Below, one piece after another: positions 42,143 to 49,724 of a stretch of DNA of 64,000 nucleotides. The notes beneath the pieces were generated by a model. It saw only the letters and a program-made list of their open reading frames with translations. It was not told where the DNA came from and did not search any database. Where the stretch lies: positions 62,001 to 126,000 of the forward strand of contig JANRLF010000003.1 of NCBI GenBank assembly GCA_033762815.1. The letters run 5' to 3'. How positions within the stretch are numbered: position 1 is the stretch's first letter; the number at the start of each line of letters is the position of its first letter. A program made the position numbers and the translations under genes. Source of the stretch: JANRLF01 sp033762815 (GTDB lineage Bacteria > Bacteroidota > Bacteroidia > Chitinophagales > CAIOSU01).

Positions 42143-42715
42143 ATGATCGTTGGTCTCTTCTTCGGGTCATTTAATCCTATCCATCAAGGCCATTTGATTA
42201 TTGCCGAACAAGTTTTATCAATCGGAAAGTTAGATGAAGTTTGGTTTGTGGTTTCTCCCCAAAATCCTTTAAAGGACAAAAAATCTTTGTTAGGGGAATA
42301 TGACCGGTTGCACATGGTACAAGAAGCTATATGGAGCAATGAAAAATTTAAGGCTTGCAGTATAGAATTCAATCTTCCAAAACCTTCTTACACCATTGAT
42401 ACCCTAGCACACTTGGGAGAAAAGTACCCCCAACATCAATTTTCTCTTATTATGGGCAGTGATAGTTATCTGTCTCTTCCGAAATGGAAGAATTTTCATT
42501 CCATTATTAATAACTACAAAATCATTGTTTACCCCCGCAGCACCAGCGATAGTACCAAGATAGAAAACAACAGTAATACTGTGGTTTGCCAAGTACCTTT
42601 ATTGAATGTTAGTGCAAGCTATATAAGATATTGTATCCAAGAAGGAATCTCTATTCGCTATCTAGTACCCGATAATATTAAGGAATTGATAGAAGCAAGT
42701 CACTGGTATAGGTAG
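42143..42715 (+). CDS. nadD: Nicotinate-nucleotide adenylyltransferase
   Basis: A 190-residue nucleotidyltransferase that converts NaMN and ATP to NaAD in NAD+ synthesis. The N-terminal GLFFGSFNPIHQGHL holds the (H/T)xGH site and the PxxPxH-like loop. The phosphate-binding C-terminal motif, normally ISxTxxR, reads VSASYIRY here. Length is normal. nadA follows about 360 bases on with its own promoter, so the two NAD genes are neighbours but not one transcript. A terminator follows at 42781. Confidence 0.95.
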   Translation: MIVGLFFGSFNPIHQGHLIIAEQVLSIGKLDEVWFVVSPQNPLKDKKSLLGEYDRLHMVQEAIWSNEKFKACSIEFNLPKPSYTIDTLAHLGEKYPQHQFSLIMGSDSYLSLPKWKNFHSIINNYKIIVYPRSTSDSTKIENNSNTVVCQVPLLNVSASYIRYCIQEGISIRYLVPDNIKELIEASHWYR

Positions 42716-42747
42716 TGGACTGTTATGTTAAGAAGTTGTTAATAGTT

Positions 42748-42864
42748 TGGGGATAAAGGAAAAACCTGTGGATTCAAGGGACTGTGGAAATATCTCCACA
42801 GTTTTTATCCTTGTTATGAGGAATTTTCTCCCCAGTTTTCTTTCTCTTTTTAACATGTAGATAA
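42748..42864. other. Cluster of DnaA-box-like 9-mers
   Basis: Near matches to TGTGGATAA/TTATCCACA: TGGGGATAA (42748-42756, 8 of 9), TGTGGATTC (42767-42775, 7 of 9), TGTGGAAAT (42783-42791, 7 of 9), ATCTCCACA (42792-42800, 7 of 9) and TGTAGATAA (42856-42864, 8 of 9). Two of them are also the arms of the terminator stem. The rest of the 360-base gap (42716-43075) holds only the nadA promoter and leader. Confidence 0.35.
42781..42806 (+). terminator. nadD intrinsic terminator
   Basis: ACTGTGGA (42781-42788) and TCCACAGT (42795-42802) form a perfect 8-bp stem with an AATATC loop, followed by TTTT. Confidence 0.8.
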
Positions 42865-42921
42865 CATAAAAAGAGTCTACACGTTCAGTTTCCACCCTCT
42901 GTTGAAAAGGGATGAAGAGAA

Positions 42922-42953
42922 TTGAAAATCAGAACTAATCGTTGTTATTTTTG
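42922..42953 (+). promoter_or_regulatory. nadA promoter
   Basis: TTG (42922-42924), 21 bases, TATTTTTG (42946-42953). It predicts a leader of about 115 bases, long for this window, before ATG 43076. A small GGAAA/TTTCC hairpin lies within. Confidence 0.6.
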
Positions 42954-43075
42954 TGTTGGTAAAGTAACTGTAAAAAAGCAAAGTCGATTAAACAAGTTTC
43001 TGGAAAAAATGTTTCCTACATTCCCACACTCTTAACGATGATAGCTTTTTTCTAAAAAACTAATTATTCTCTTTT

Positions 43076-44083
43076 ATGTCATCAGTGGTTGAAGTGGAAA
43101 ACAATAGATTAGGGGACAAAGGATTTTTGAATTTACCTATTGACCCCGCTTTGGATTTGTTTGCCGAAATTGAGAAATTGAAAAAAGAAAAGCGGGCTGT
43201 CATTTTAGCACATTATTATCAAGAACCTGACATTCAAGATATTGCTGATTATATAGGGGATAGCTTGGGATTATCGCAGGAAGCTGCGAAGACGGAAGCT
43301 GATATGATAGTATTTGCTGGGGTGCACTTCATGGCAGAGACCGCTAAAATATTGTCTCCTAATAAAAAGGTGGTCTTACCTGATTTAAAAGCGGGCTGTT
43401 CTTTGGCTGATAGTTGCCCCCCAAATGAATTTGCTTTGTTTAAAGCTGCCCACCCTGACCATATTGTTGTGACTTATGTTAATTGTTCTGCAGAAATAAA
43501 AGCGCTGAGCGATATTGTTTGTACTTCTACCAATGCAGTGGCTATTATTGAAAGTATACCAGCAGACCAGCCGATTATTTTTGGGCCAGATAAAAACCTA
43601 GGGAAATATTTGATTAAGAAAACAGGCCGGGATATGTTGCTTTGGGATGGAGCCTGCATGGTACATGAAATATTCTCTAGGCAAAAAATAAGTGAGCTAA
43701 AGGCTATGCATCCAAATGCTTTACTAATTGCTCACCCTGAATGTGAGGAGCCCGTACTGGAGTTAGCAGATTATATAGGGAGTACCAGTGGATTATTAAA
43801 ATTTTCCCAAACAAATGCTGCCAAGGAATTTATAGTAGCTACAGAATCGGGCATTATTCACCAGATGCTTAAAAATGCCCCTGGGAAGACTTTTATACCT
43901 GCTCCGCCTAACAATGCTTGTGCTTGCAACGATTGTCCTTACATGAAGCTCAATACGCTTGAAAAGCTGTATTTGTGTATGAGGTATGAACTTCCAGAAG
44001 TTGTTCTTTTCGAAAACTTGATTAATGCCGCCAAAAAGCCAATAGAAAGAATGCTGGAAATTTCAGCTAAGGCAGGGCTATAA
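43076..44083 (+). CDS. nadA: Quinolinate synthase
   Basis: A 335-residue 4Fe-4S enzyme that condenses iminoaspartate with dihydroxyacetone phosphate to quinolinate, the first NAD+ precursor. It shows AVILAHYYQEPDIQDIADYIGDSLGLS and the three cluster cysteine regions: LKAGCSLADSC (Cys108), WDGACMVHEIF and ACACNDCPYM. NadA is usually paired with nadB/nadC; neither is visible here. Its stop overlaps the convergent ArsR gene by 6 bases. It is preceded by a promoter with a long leader. Confidence 0.96.
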   Translation: MSSVVEVENNRLGDKGFLNLPIDPALDLFAEIEKLKKEKRAVILAHYYQEPDIQDIADYIGDSLGLSQEAAKTEADMIVFAGVHFMAETAKILSPNKKVVLPDLKAGCSLADSCPPNEFALFKAAHPDHIVVTYVNCSAEIKALSDIVCTSTNAVAIIESIPADQPIIFGPDKNLGKYLIKKTGRDMLLWDGACMVHEIFSRQKISELKAMHPNALLIAHPECEEPVLELADYIGSTSGLLKFSQTNAAKEFIVATESGIIHQMLKNAPGKTFIPAPPNNACACNDCPYMKLNTLEKLYLCMRYELPEVVLFENLINAAKKPIERMLEISAKAGL

Positions 44084-44377
44084 CGAATTTTTACTTCCGA
44101 AAAAGCCATCTAATGGTTTAATTACCCCTTCTATTTTTGAGTAATTAACAGTGTAGTAAATAAACTTCCCATCCCTTGTGGTTTCCACTAGTCCAACGGT
44201 TCTTAGAATTTTTAAATGTTGGGAGGTAATGGATTGCTCAAGCTTTAGGGCGTTGTAAATTTTGTTTACGTTGACTCGCTTTTTCTTATCAATGAAATTG
44301 ATGATGGCGAGACGAATAGGATGGGCAAGCGCCCTCAAGGTATCAGCCGCGTAAGTTAAATTTTCTTGGTTTATCAT
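44078..44377 (-). CDS. ArsR-family winged-helix regulator 1
   Basis: A 99-residue DNA-binding protein: TLRALAHPIRLAIINFIDKK, KIYNALKLEQSITSQHLKIL (recognition helix) and the wing TTRDGKFIYYTV. No metal-binding CxC motif in the sensing helix is present, so the signal is unknown. ATG 44377 is chosen because a -10-like TAACTTTT (44417 to 44410) leaves a 27-base leader; starts at 44398 or 44404 would be almost leaderless. It is paralogous to the next gene (ArsR 2), overlaps nadA's stop, and could regulate the local genes. Confidence 0.85.
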   Translation of the reverse strand: MINQENLTYAADTLRALAHPIRLAIINFIDKKKRVNVNKIYNALKLEQSITSQHLKILRTVGLVETTRDGKFIYYTVNYSKIEGVIKPLDGFFGSKNSL

Positions 44378-44450
44378 AGTTTTCGAGATGGTCCCCATTG
44401 TCATACATAAAAAGTTAGAATATTTGCTTGCATATTCCTTGCCAAATTTT

Positions 44451-44487
44451 TGCAAAAAAAAAACCCTGCCTCACTAAAGGGCAGGGT
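44451..44487 (-). terminator. Intrinsic terminator of ArsR 2
   Basis: ACCCTGCC (44463-44470) and GGCAGGGT (44480-44487) form an 8-bp stem, followed on the minus strand by about ten T residues. It lies directly downstream of the second ArsR gene. Confidence 0.85.
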
Positions 44488-44509
44488 CTAAAAAATTTGT
44501 TTTGTTTTC

Positions 44510-44863
44510 TCAGTTCTGGGCTAAATCATCAATAAGGTCCGCAATTTCTTGGATTCTTTTTTTATCAAGGGTATAATAAATGAATTTTCCCTCGCGAGTA
44601 GTTTTCACTACTCCTGCCCTTCTTAATATAGCCAAGTGTTGGGAAGCAACTGATTGTTCAAGCCTAAGCTTCACATAGATTTCAGTAACTGTTAATTTCT
44701 TACTTTCTTCCAATAAATTGATAATTTGCTTACGCAACTTGTGGTTTACTGCCCTAAGAGTAAGCACAGCTTTGCGCAATACACTGTAATCAAGATGGAT
44801 TTCATCTTCTACTCCGTCTCCTTTGGAGAGTACAACTTTGTCATTGGTGTTTGCAGCTGCCAT
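44510..44863 (-). CDS. ArsR-family winged-helix regulator 2
   Basis: A 117-residue regulator closely related to ArsR 1: LRAVNHKLRKQIINLLEESKK, EIYVKLRLEQSVASQHLAILRRAG and VVKTTREGKFIYYTLD. It has an additional hydrophilic N-terminus (about 1-27). Again, no CxC metal site is visible. Adjacent duplicates of this kind suggest a local tandem duplication with divergence of effectors. It has its own terminator, so it is transcribed apart from ArsR 1. Confidence 0.9.
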   Translation of the reverse strand: MAAANTNDKVVLSKGDGVEDEIHLDYSVLRKAVLTLRAVNHKLRKQIINLLEESKKLTVTEIYVKLRLEQSVASQHLAILRRAGVVKTTREGKFIYYTLDKKRIQEIADLIDDLAQN

Positions 44864-44981
44864 TGTTAGTTTTGTTTTTCTGATTATAATATACCTACAA
44901 TAATAATAATATTCCTAAAATAATTCCATAATTATGGAGCCCAATATCATTAAAAGTTAACAACATGGTTTCAGTTAATAA

Positions 44982-45650
44982 CTAAATAGCTTTGTCAAAA
45001 AGCTTTAGATATTGTGGTTCGAAAGAACTAATATTAACAAAATTCCTCGTATTATAAATTTTCAGAGACAAAGGTAACATGTTTCTTGAGGAAATAAAAT
45101 GTATATCGCTATAAATAGCATTAAAGGAGTTAAGTACTTTTTGCGCCTTTGAGGCACCAGAACCAGAGAAAATAACTTTTCGGGAAGATAGAAAGCTATT
45201 GAAGGAACCAGCAGTTAATACATGTGGCCCCAGGTATTCAACCAATTGGAGATTATCATCATAAATTGAGGCATACACTTCATTCCTTCTTGCATCGGTT
45301 AAAGCGGCAATAAGGGCATTTTCGCGTTTGGCTAACTCTATTTCAGCGGCGGCCTGTATTTGCAAACTAGAAAGAGAGATTAACGGGATAGATAAAGCAT
45401 AACATAATCCCTTTGCTAGTGAGGCACCAATCCTTAAACCCGTATAAGATCCAGGCCCTTCACTCAGTGCAACAGAGTCAAGAACAGAGATCGGCAAGTT
45501 GCTTTCATAAAAAACTTCTTGTATGAACAAAGAAGCTTTTTCATTATGTACATTGCCAATAGACTCTCTTATCGCAAGCAGTTTACCATCTTCGGCCAAA
45601 GCAATGGAACAATTAGGGCCGGAAGTCTCGATATTAAGAATAAAAGCCAC
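44982..45650 (-). CDS. tsaB: tRNA threonylcarbamoyladenosine protein TsaB
   Basis: A 222-residue ASKHA-fold protein, partner of TsaD in transferring threonylcarbamoyl to A37 of tRNAs reading ANN codons. The N-terminus MAFILNIETSGPNCSIALA and the motif SEGPGSYTGLRIGASLAKGL (62-81 approximately) are diagnostic; the rest of the fold follows, including DARRNEVYASIY. It works with Sua5 encoded at 18.2 kb. It follows the C-terminal processing protease by 8 bases on the minus strand, in one unit. Confidence 0.94.
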   Translation of the reverse strand: MAFILNIETSGPNCSIALAEDGKLLAIRESIGNVHNEKASLFIQEVFYESNLPISVLDSVALSEGPGSYTGLRIGASLAKGLCYALSIPLISLSSLQIQAAAEIELAKRENALIAALTDARRNEVYASIYDDNLQLVEYLGPHVLTAGSFNSFLSSRKVIFSGSGASKAQKVLNSFNAIYSDIHFISSRNMLPLSLKIYNTRNFVNISSFEPQYLKLFDKAI

Positions 45651-45658
45651 AACACACT

Positions 45659-47344
45659 TTACCTCGTCGGAATAAGAAGCGAGGTGTATTTTTCCTTGTT
45701 ACTGAGCACATCAATGGCACTTCTCAAATCCTCATCTATGTTAAAACTGGATCTTATCTTTCCACTGGTATAATAGTAACGGCCAATTATTTCCTCTTCC
45801 AACAATTTTTTTATTTCTGCCTTATGCTTGATAATGTCCTTTTCCTTATCGTGTTTGATATTTTTCTTCAGATTTTCTAAATCTGTTTTTATTGCGGCCA
45901 TATATTTTTCAGATTCCACCGTCTTTTGTAGATCATCTATTAATTCCTCACTCTCGGTGGTATAGTCATAATCTTTTCCTTTCAAATAGTTGATAAACTC
46001 TTGATACTCTTGATCGGTTAAGGAAAAACTCTTGGCATCAGCTATTGACTGATGTTTACTCTGATAGACAGTAGCATAATTAAAAATTAGGTTTTTTGTT
46101 AGTAGGCTTATAGCTACTTTGCTTAATTTTTCCGGTTCGATGGATATATCAGGGTCAATTCCCCCTCCATCGTATACTACTCTGCCGGTTGAGGTTTTGA
46201 AAGCGGTTTTCAGTGAATCAGGGATTTTTCCAACACTGCCATCTTCCAAACGTTCCGCGTAATTGATTGCTTGGATACAGCGGCCACTAGGTATGTAATA
46301 TTTGGCCGTGGTTACTTTTAGCTTGGTATTATAAGTTAGGGAGCGAGTAGTTTGCACAAGTCCTTTGCCAAATGTTTTTTGGCCGATAATTACTGCCCTA
46401 TCCAAATCTTGTAAAGCACCCGAAACAATTTCAGAAGCAGAAGCGGAGCCTCGATCCGTAAGTACAACTAAAGAAACAGAAATATCGACTGGTGCATTTA
46501 AGGTTTTAAAAGGCTTGTCCCATTCTTTCACCTTACCCTTGGTAAAAACCACTTCCTGCCCTTTAGGAACAAATACGTTTACAATGTTTACTGCTTCATT
46601 CAATAACCCACCAGGATTGCCCCTAACATCTAATATTACTCCCTTTACATCATGCTGTGATTTGAGTTCTTCTAGTGCATCTTTCACTTCTTTGCCTGCA
46701 TTCTCGGTAAAGTTGCTTAGTCTAATGTAGGCGATATGGTCATTGACCATTCCAAAATAGGGAACGTTTTTAATCTTTATATCCTCTCGGGTCACTACCA
46801 AATCCGATATTCGCTCTGACCCATCAGAAAGCAACCTTGCAATTTTAAGTTTTACAGTAGTGCCTGCTTGGCCTTTTAATAATTTACTGATTTCCTCTGT
46901 ATCCTTAGTATTGGCACTATTCCCATCAATTTCCAATATCTTATCTCCTACTTTAAGTCCGGCTTTGTCCGCTGCGTAGGTTTCGTACAACTCTGCCACA
47001 AAAACACTATCCCCATTTCTGCGAATAACAGCACCGATACCACCATATTTGCCCGTAGTTTGCAACCGATAATCTTCTATTTCTGCCTCAGAAATGTAAT
47101 TTGTATAAGGGTCAAGCGATTCCAACATACCATCAATTCCTTTCCGCATTAGTTCTGAAGGCTGTACTTCATCTACATAGTAGGTATTCAACTCCTTAAA
47201 GAGGGTGGCGAAAATGTCCAAGTTTTTGGAAATCTCAAAGTAGCTACTTTCCTGTTGGGTAAATGCCAAGGGCATGAATGCTACCCCTGATAAGATGATT
47301 ACCCAGGCAATCGTTTTTATCCTCTTGAAGAAAAATGTGTCCAT
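45659..47344 (-). CDS. C-terminal processing protease (S41/CtpA, Prc)
   Basis: A 561-residue envelope serine protease. Signal or anchor at about 8-29 (TIAWVIILSGVAFMPLAF), an N-terminal cap, a PDZ domain (about 100-180, GIGAVIRRNGDSVFVAELY), and the S41 core with nucleophile Ser in TDRGSASASEIVSGAL and general-base Lys in IGQKTFGKGLVQ. A long, charged C-terminal extension (about 435-530) is coiled-coil-like. These proteases trim C-termini of envelope proteins. It is first in a two-gene unit with tsaB, 8 bases apart. Confidence 0.93.
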   Translation of the reverse strand: MDTFFFKRIKTIAWVIILSGVAFMPLAFTQQESSYFEISKNLDIFATLFKELNTYYVDEVQPSELMRKGIDGMLESLDPYTNYISEAEIEDYRLQTTGKYGGIGAVIRRNGDSVFVAELYETYAADKAGLKVGDKILEIDGNSANTKDTEEISKLLKGQAGTTVKLKIARLLSDGSERISDLVVTREDIKIKNVPYFGMVNDHIAYIRLSNFTENAGKEVKDALEELKSQHDVKGVILDVRGNPGGLLNEAVNIVNVFVPKGQEVVFTKGKVKEWDKPFKTLNAPVDISVSLVVLTDRGSASASEIVSGALQDLDRAVIIGQKTFGKGLVQTTRSLTYNTKLKVTTAKYYIPSGRCIQAINYAERLEDGSVGKIPDSLKTAFKTSTGRVVYDGGGIDPDISIEPEKLSKVAISLLTKNLIFNYATVYQSKHQSIADAKSFSLTDQEYQEFINYLKGKDYDYTTESEELIDDLQKTVESEKYMAAIKTDLENLKKNIKHDKEKDIIKHKAEIKKLLEEEIIGRYYYTSGKIRSSFNIDEDLRSAIDVLSNKEKYTSLLIPTR

Positions 47345-47663
47345 TGGATAGCGTTTGATTTTGTAATGCTAAATTACCAACTATTTATAATAGGCTTACT
47401 GCATAACGCAGGCAATATAGCTTTAGTTTTTAGGGGTAAAAAAAACAACATTTAAGGAAAAAGTTTCCCCAACTCCATCAGGAAAATATTTATAGGAATC
47501 AAATATTTTTTCATTATCCGTGTAATGTAATCACCATTTAATCGATTTACAACAGACTAATAATCAATGGATTGCTACAATGCGAATAGTGAAATGTTGA
47601 TAAGTAGAGGCAACACATTCATTAGTTAGCAAATATAAGGACGATTTTTTGTAACAATTAACC
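47345..47663. other. AT-rich intergenic region
   Basis: No ORF or hairpin-type element worth calling is seen in these 319 bases between the divergent protease and the small membrane protein, apart from promoter sequences at both ends. Confidence 0.6.
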
Positions 47664-47671
47664 TAAATTTG
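47664..47671 (+). promoter_or_regulatory. -10 element for the 56-aa protein
   Basis: TAAATTTG matches TAnnTTTG, 28 bases before ATG 47700. It supports expression of that short ORF. Confidence 0.55.
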
Positions 47672-47699
47672 CGTTATACTTAACAAAGGGTTAAAACGT

Positions 47700-47870
47700 A
47701 TGTATAAGATGATTATGAAGCAGAATACGTCAATGAATGTACTTTTCTTGGTACTGTGTATATTGCTTTTGGGGTTTGTGTATTTAAATACGAGGATGAT
47801 TGACCATTTTAGGAGTAATGAGAGCTTGAACAATGTTAAGCCTTCATCATCTCAAATAGAGGTTCGCTAA
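47700..47870 (+). CDS. Hypothetical 56-aa single-helix membrane protein
   Basis: MYKMIMKQNTSMNVLFLVLC continues into a hydrophobic helix to about residue 29 and a polar tail (TRMIDHFRSNESLNN). Fixed N-terminal basic residues place the tail outside the cytoplasm. It has a promoter-like sequence and its stop abuts the convergent ABC permease stop. No family recognised. Confidence 0.55.
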   Translation: MYKMIMKQNTSMNVLFLVLCILLLGFVYLNTRMIDHFRSNESLNNVKPSSSQIEVR

Positions 47871-49082
47871 TCATTTTCTCTTAATGCTTGTAGCAAGCAT
47901 TAGCGTATTGAACACCAATACCACAATATAGGCAACTACTCCAGCTCCTATTACCACCAGTGAAACTTTATCAACTACTGAGAACTGCTGTTCTGCCAAG
48001 AATAAGTGTATCCGCCTTACGATATAATATAGTACTGGGAAAACTGTAAGAATCACCAATCCCATAATGACGGCAAATTGTACTGCCAATATTCTACTCA
48101 CGCTAGAATATGTGTATCCAATATCCAATAGGAGGTTGATTTCATTTTTTGCCCTTGATATCACTAATTGAAAGCTAATTAGAAATATCACAAAGGACAG
48201 AACCAAGAACAACAATCCGACTCCTCCAGCCAAGCTTACCACTACCTGCAGTATTTCAGAAGCATTATTGAAACGCAATTGTTCTTGATTGATTTGATAT
48301 CCCCTCTTTCTGATTTCTTTACCAAGCTGATCCATTTGAGAGGTGGCTACCTTTAAAACGATTCTCCCTGGGGGCTTGTTCGCTTCACCAAAAGTGGCAT
48401 TGGCGTAGGCCATAAAGGCATTTGGTACCAATACCGCTGGTATCCTATCACTATAGCCCACTACCCTTGCTTTAAGGGAGCGCGACTTGCCATTTCCGCT
48501 AATGGTAATATCAAAAGGAAACATCTGGACGATACTGGGCGGCAATTGGGGCATGTCCTGGTTGGTAAGTGCTACCCCCATATTATAAAAGCGCAATAAC
48601 TCACTAGAGAGAATGACAGGTACAAAATTATCTTCGTCCCTCCATACAAACAGCGATTCACACTTTCCCTTTGAGGAGTCATACACACAGGGGATTGTAT
48701 CAAGAAACTCATCAGGCACCGCCTCGAAGGGAATGGGTGCCGAAAAGCCTAGTTGCGACTGCATGCTGGCCGTAATTTTGAAGGAATTGGCCGTGAAAGG
48801 GCCTATCGCCTCTACACCAGGCAATTTTTGTATGGTATCAATTTGAAGACTATCGAAAGCAGATACCCCCTTATTAAAGGCATTAATTAACGTAACTTCT
48901 TTATTGAGGATGATATAGGAAGTTTCGTCATTGGCCTTTTTTGACTTTACGATATGCCTTACATCAATGAATACTTGAATGGCGACTAGCATGATGAGCA
49001 AGCCAATCCAAAAACCCACACTGGCGAACAAAAACTGCCATTTACTCTGCCTGCCCCAAAGGATGCGCAACAACAGTCCCAT
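47871..49082 (-). CDS. FtsX/MacB-type ABC permease
   Basis: A 403-residue inner-membrane protein with one N-terminal helix (about 20-42), a large periplasmic domain (about 45-270) and three C-terminal helices (about 280-310, 325-350, 370-395), the MacB/LolC/FtsX layout. The last helices contain GVGLLFLVLSFVIFLISFQ. It pairs with the ATPase encoded just upstream, whose stop adjoins this start. Such exporters move lipoproteins, peptides or toxins or exert mechanical work on envelope proteins. Substrate unknown. Confidence 0.85.
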   Translation of the reverse strand: MGLLLRILWGRQSKWQFLFASVGFWIGLLIMLVAIQVFIDVRHIVKSKKANDETSYIILNKEVTLINAFNKGVSAFDSLQIDTIQKLPGVEAIGPFTANSFKITASMQSQLGFSAPIPFEAVPDEFLDTIPCVYDSSKGKCESLFVWRDEDNFVPVILSSELLRFYNMGVALTNQDMPQLPPSIVQMFPFDITISGNGKSRSLKARVVGYSDRIPAVLVPNAFMAYANATFGEANKPPGRIVLKVATSQMDQLGKEIRKRGYQINQEQLRFNNASEILQVVVSLAGGVGLLFLVLSFVIFLISFQLVISRAKNEINLLLDIGYTYSSVSRILAVQFAVIMGLVILTVFPVLYYIVRRIHLFLAEQQFSVVDKVSLVVIGAGVVAYIVVLVFNTLMLATSIKRK

Positions 49083-49724
49083 TTACAATTGTATTTTTTT
49101 GGTGTAATCAAAATAGATATCGCTGCCCAAGCTGGCCACAATCACGCCTGCGTTTCTTTTTTTAGCTTCCTCGATAATTAACTGGGAAGCCTTACGTATG
49201 TTGTTTTCATCCAAATGGCTAAAGGGTTCATCCAATAGTAACCAATCAAATGGTTGAAGAAGGGCCCTAATGATGGCATACCTTTGGCGTTCGCCAAAGG
49301 ACATGAACCCGCATTTCTTCTTTAACAAACCAGCAACCCCCAATCTCTCAGTGTATTGTTGTATTTGGTCTTTGCTAACCGTTTCGGTAAGCCTATTTTT
49401 TAACTGTAGATTTTCATAACCGGTAAAGTCAGGAAACAAACGTAAATCTTGAAACACCATGGAAATCCTTCTTTGTCTCATTGCAGCCCATTGGGCATGG
49501 CTCATGGATTTGCCTTGTTGTTCATTAAAGAACAATGTGCCGGTATAATCGGTGCGGTTGCCATACAAAACATGCATTAAGGTTGATTTACCTCTTCCTG
49601 AAGGTGCAACCACTTGTATTACTTCTCCTTGGTTTAGAGTAAGCTTCGAAGCCCAAACTTCAGATTGGCTATTGTCCCATTCTGCCAAGGGGGAAGGAAC
49701 AACATATTCTAGTTTAATAGTCAT
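49083..49724 (-). CDS. ABC ATPase, LolD/FtsE-like
   Basis: A 213-residue ATPase: Walker A APSGRGKST (about 41-49), Q-loop MVFQDLRLF, signature MSFGERQR, Walker B WLLLDEPFSHLD. The switch His region reads VIVASLGSD, where His is not obvious, so the H-loop is atypical. It works with the neighbouring FtsX-type permease. The start overlaps the subtilisin-like protease stop by one base, so glpK, protease and ABC genes form one coupled operon. Confidence 0.9.
   Translation of the reverse strand: MTIKLEYVVPSPLAEWDNSQSEVWASKLTLNQGEVIQVVAPSGRGKSTLMHVLYGNRTDYTGTLFFNEQQGKSMSHAQWAAMRQRRISMVFQDLRLFPDFTGYENLQLKNRLTETVSKDQIQQYTERLGVAGLLKKKCGFMSFGERQRYAIIRALLQPFDWLLLDEPFSHLDENNIRKASQLIIEEAKKRNAGVIVASLGSDIYFDYTKKIQL

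Noticed and set aside
42838..42880. dif-like XerCD site (TTTAACAT ... ACATAAAAAG)
   Set aside because: Only one arm resembles a dif half-site, and the second arm and the central region do not fit. The gene-direction change alone is not enough.
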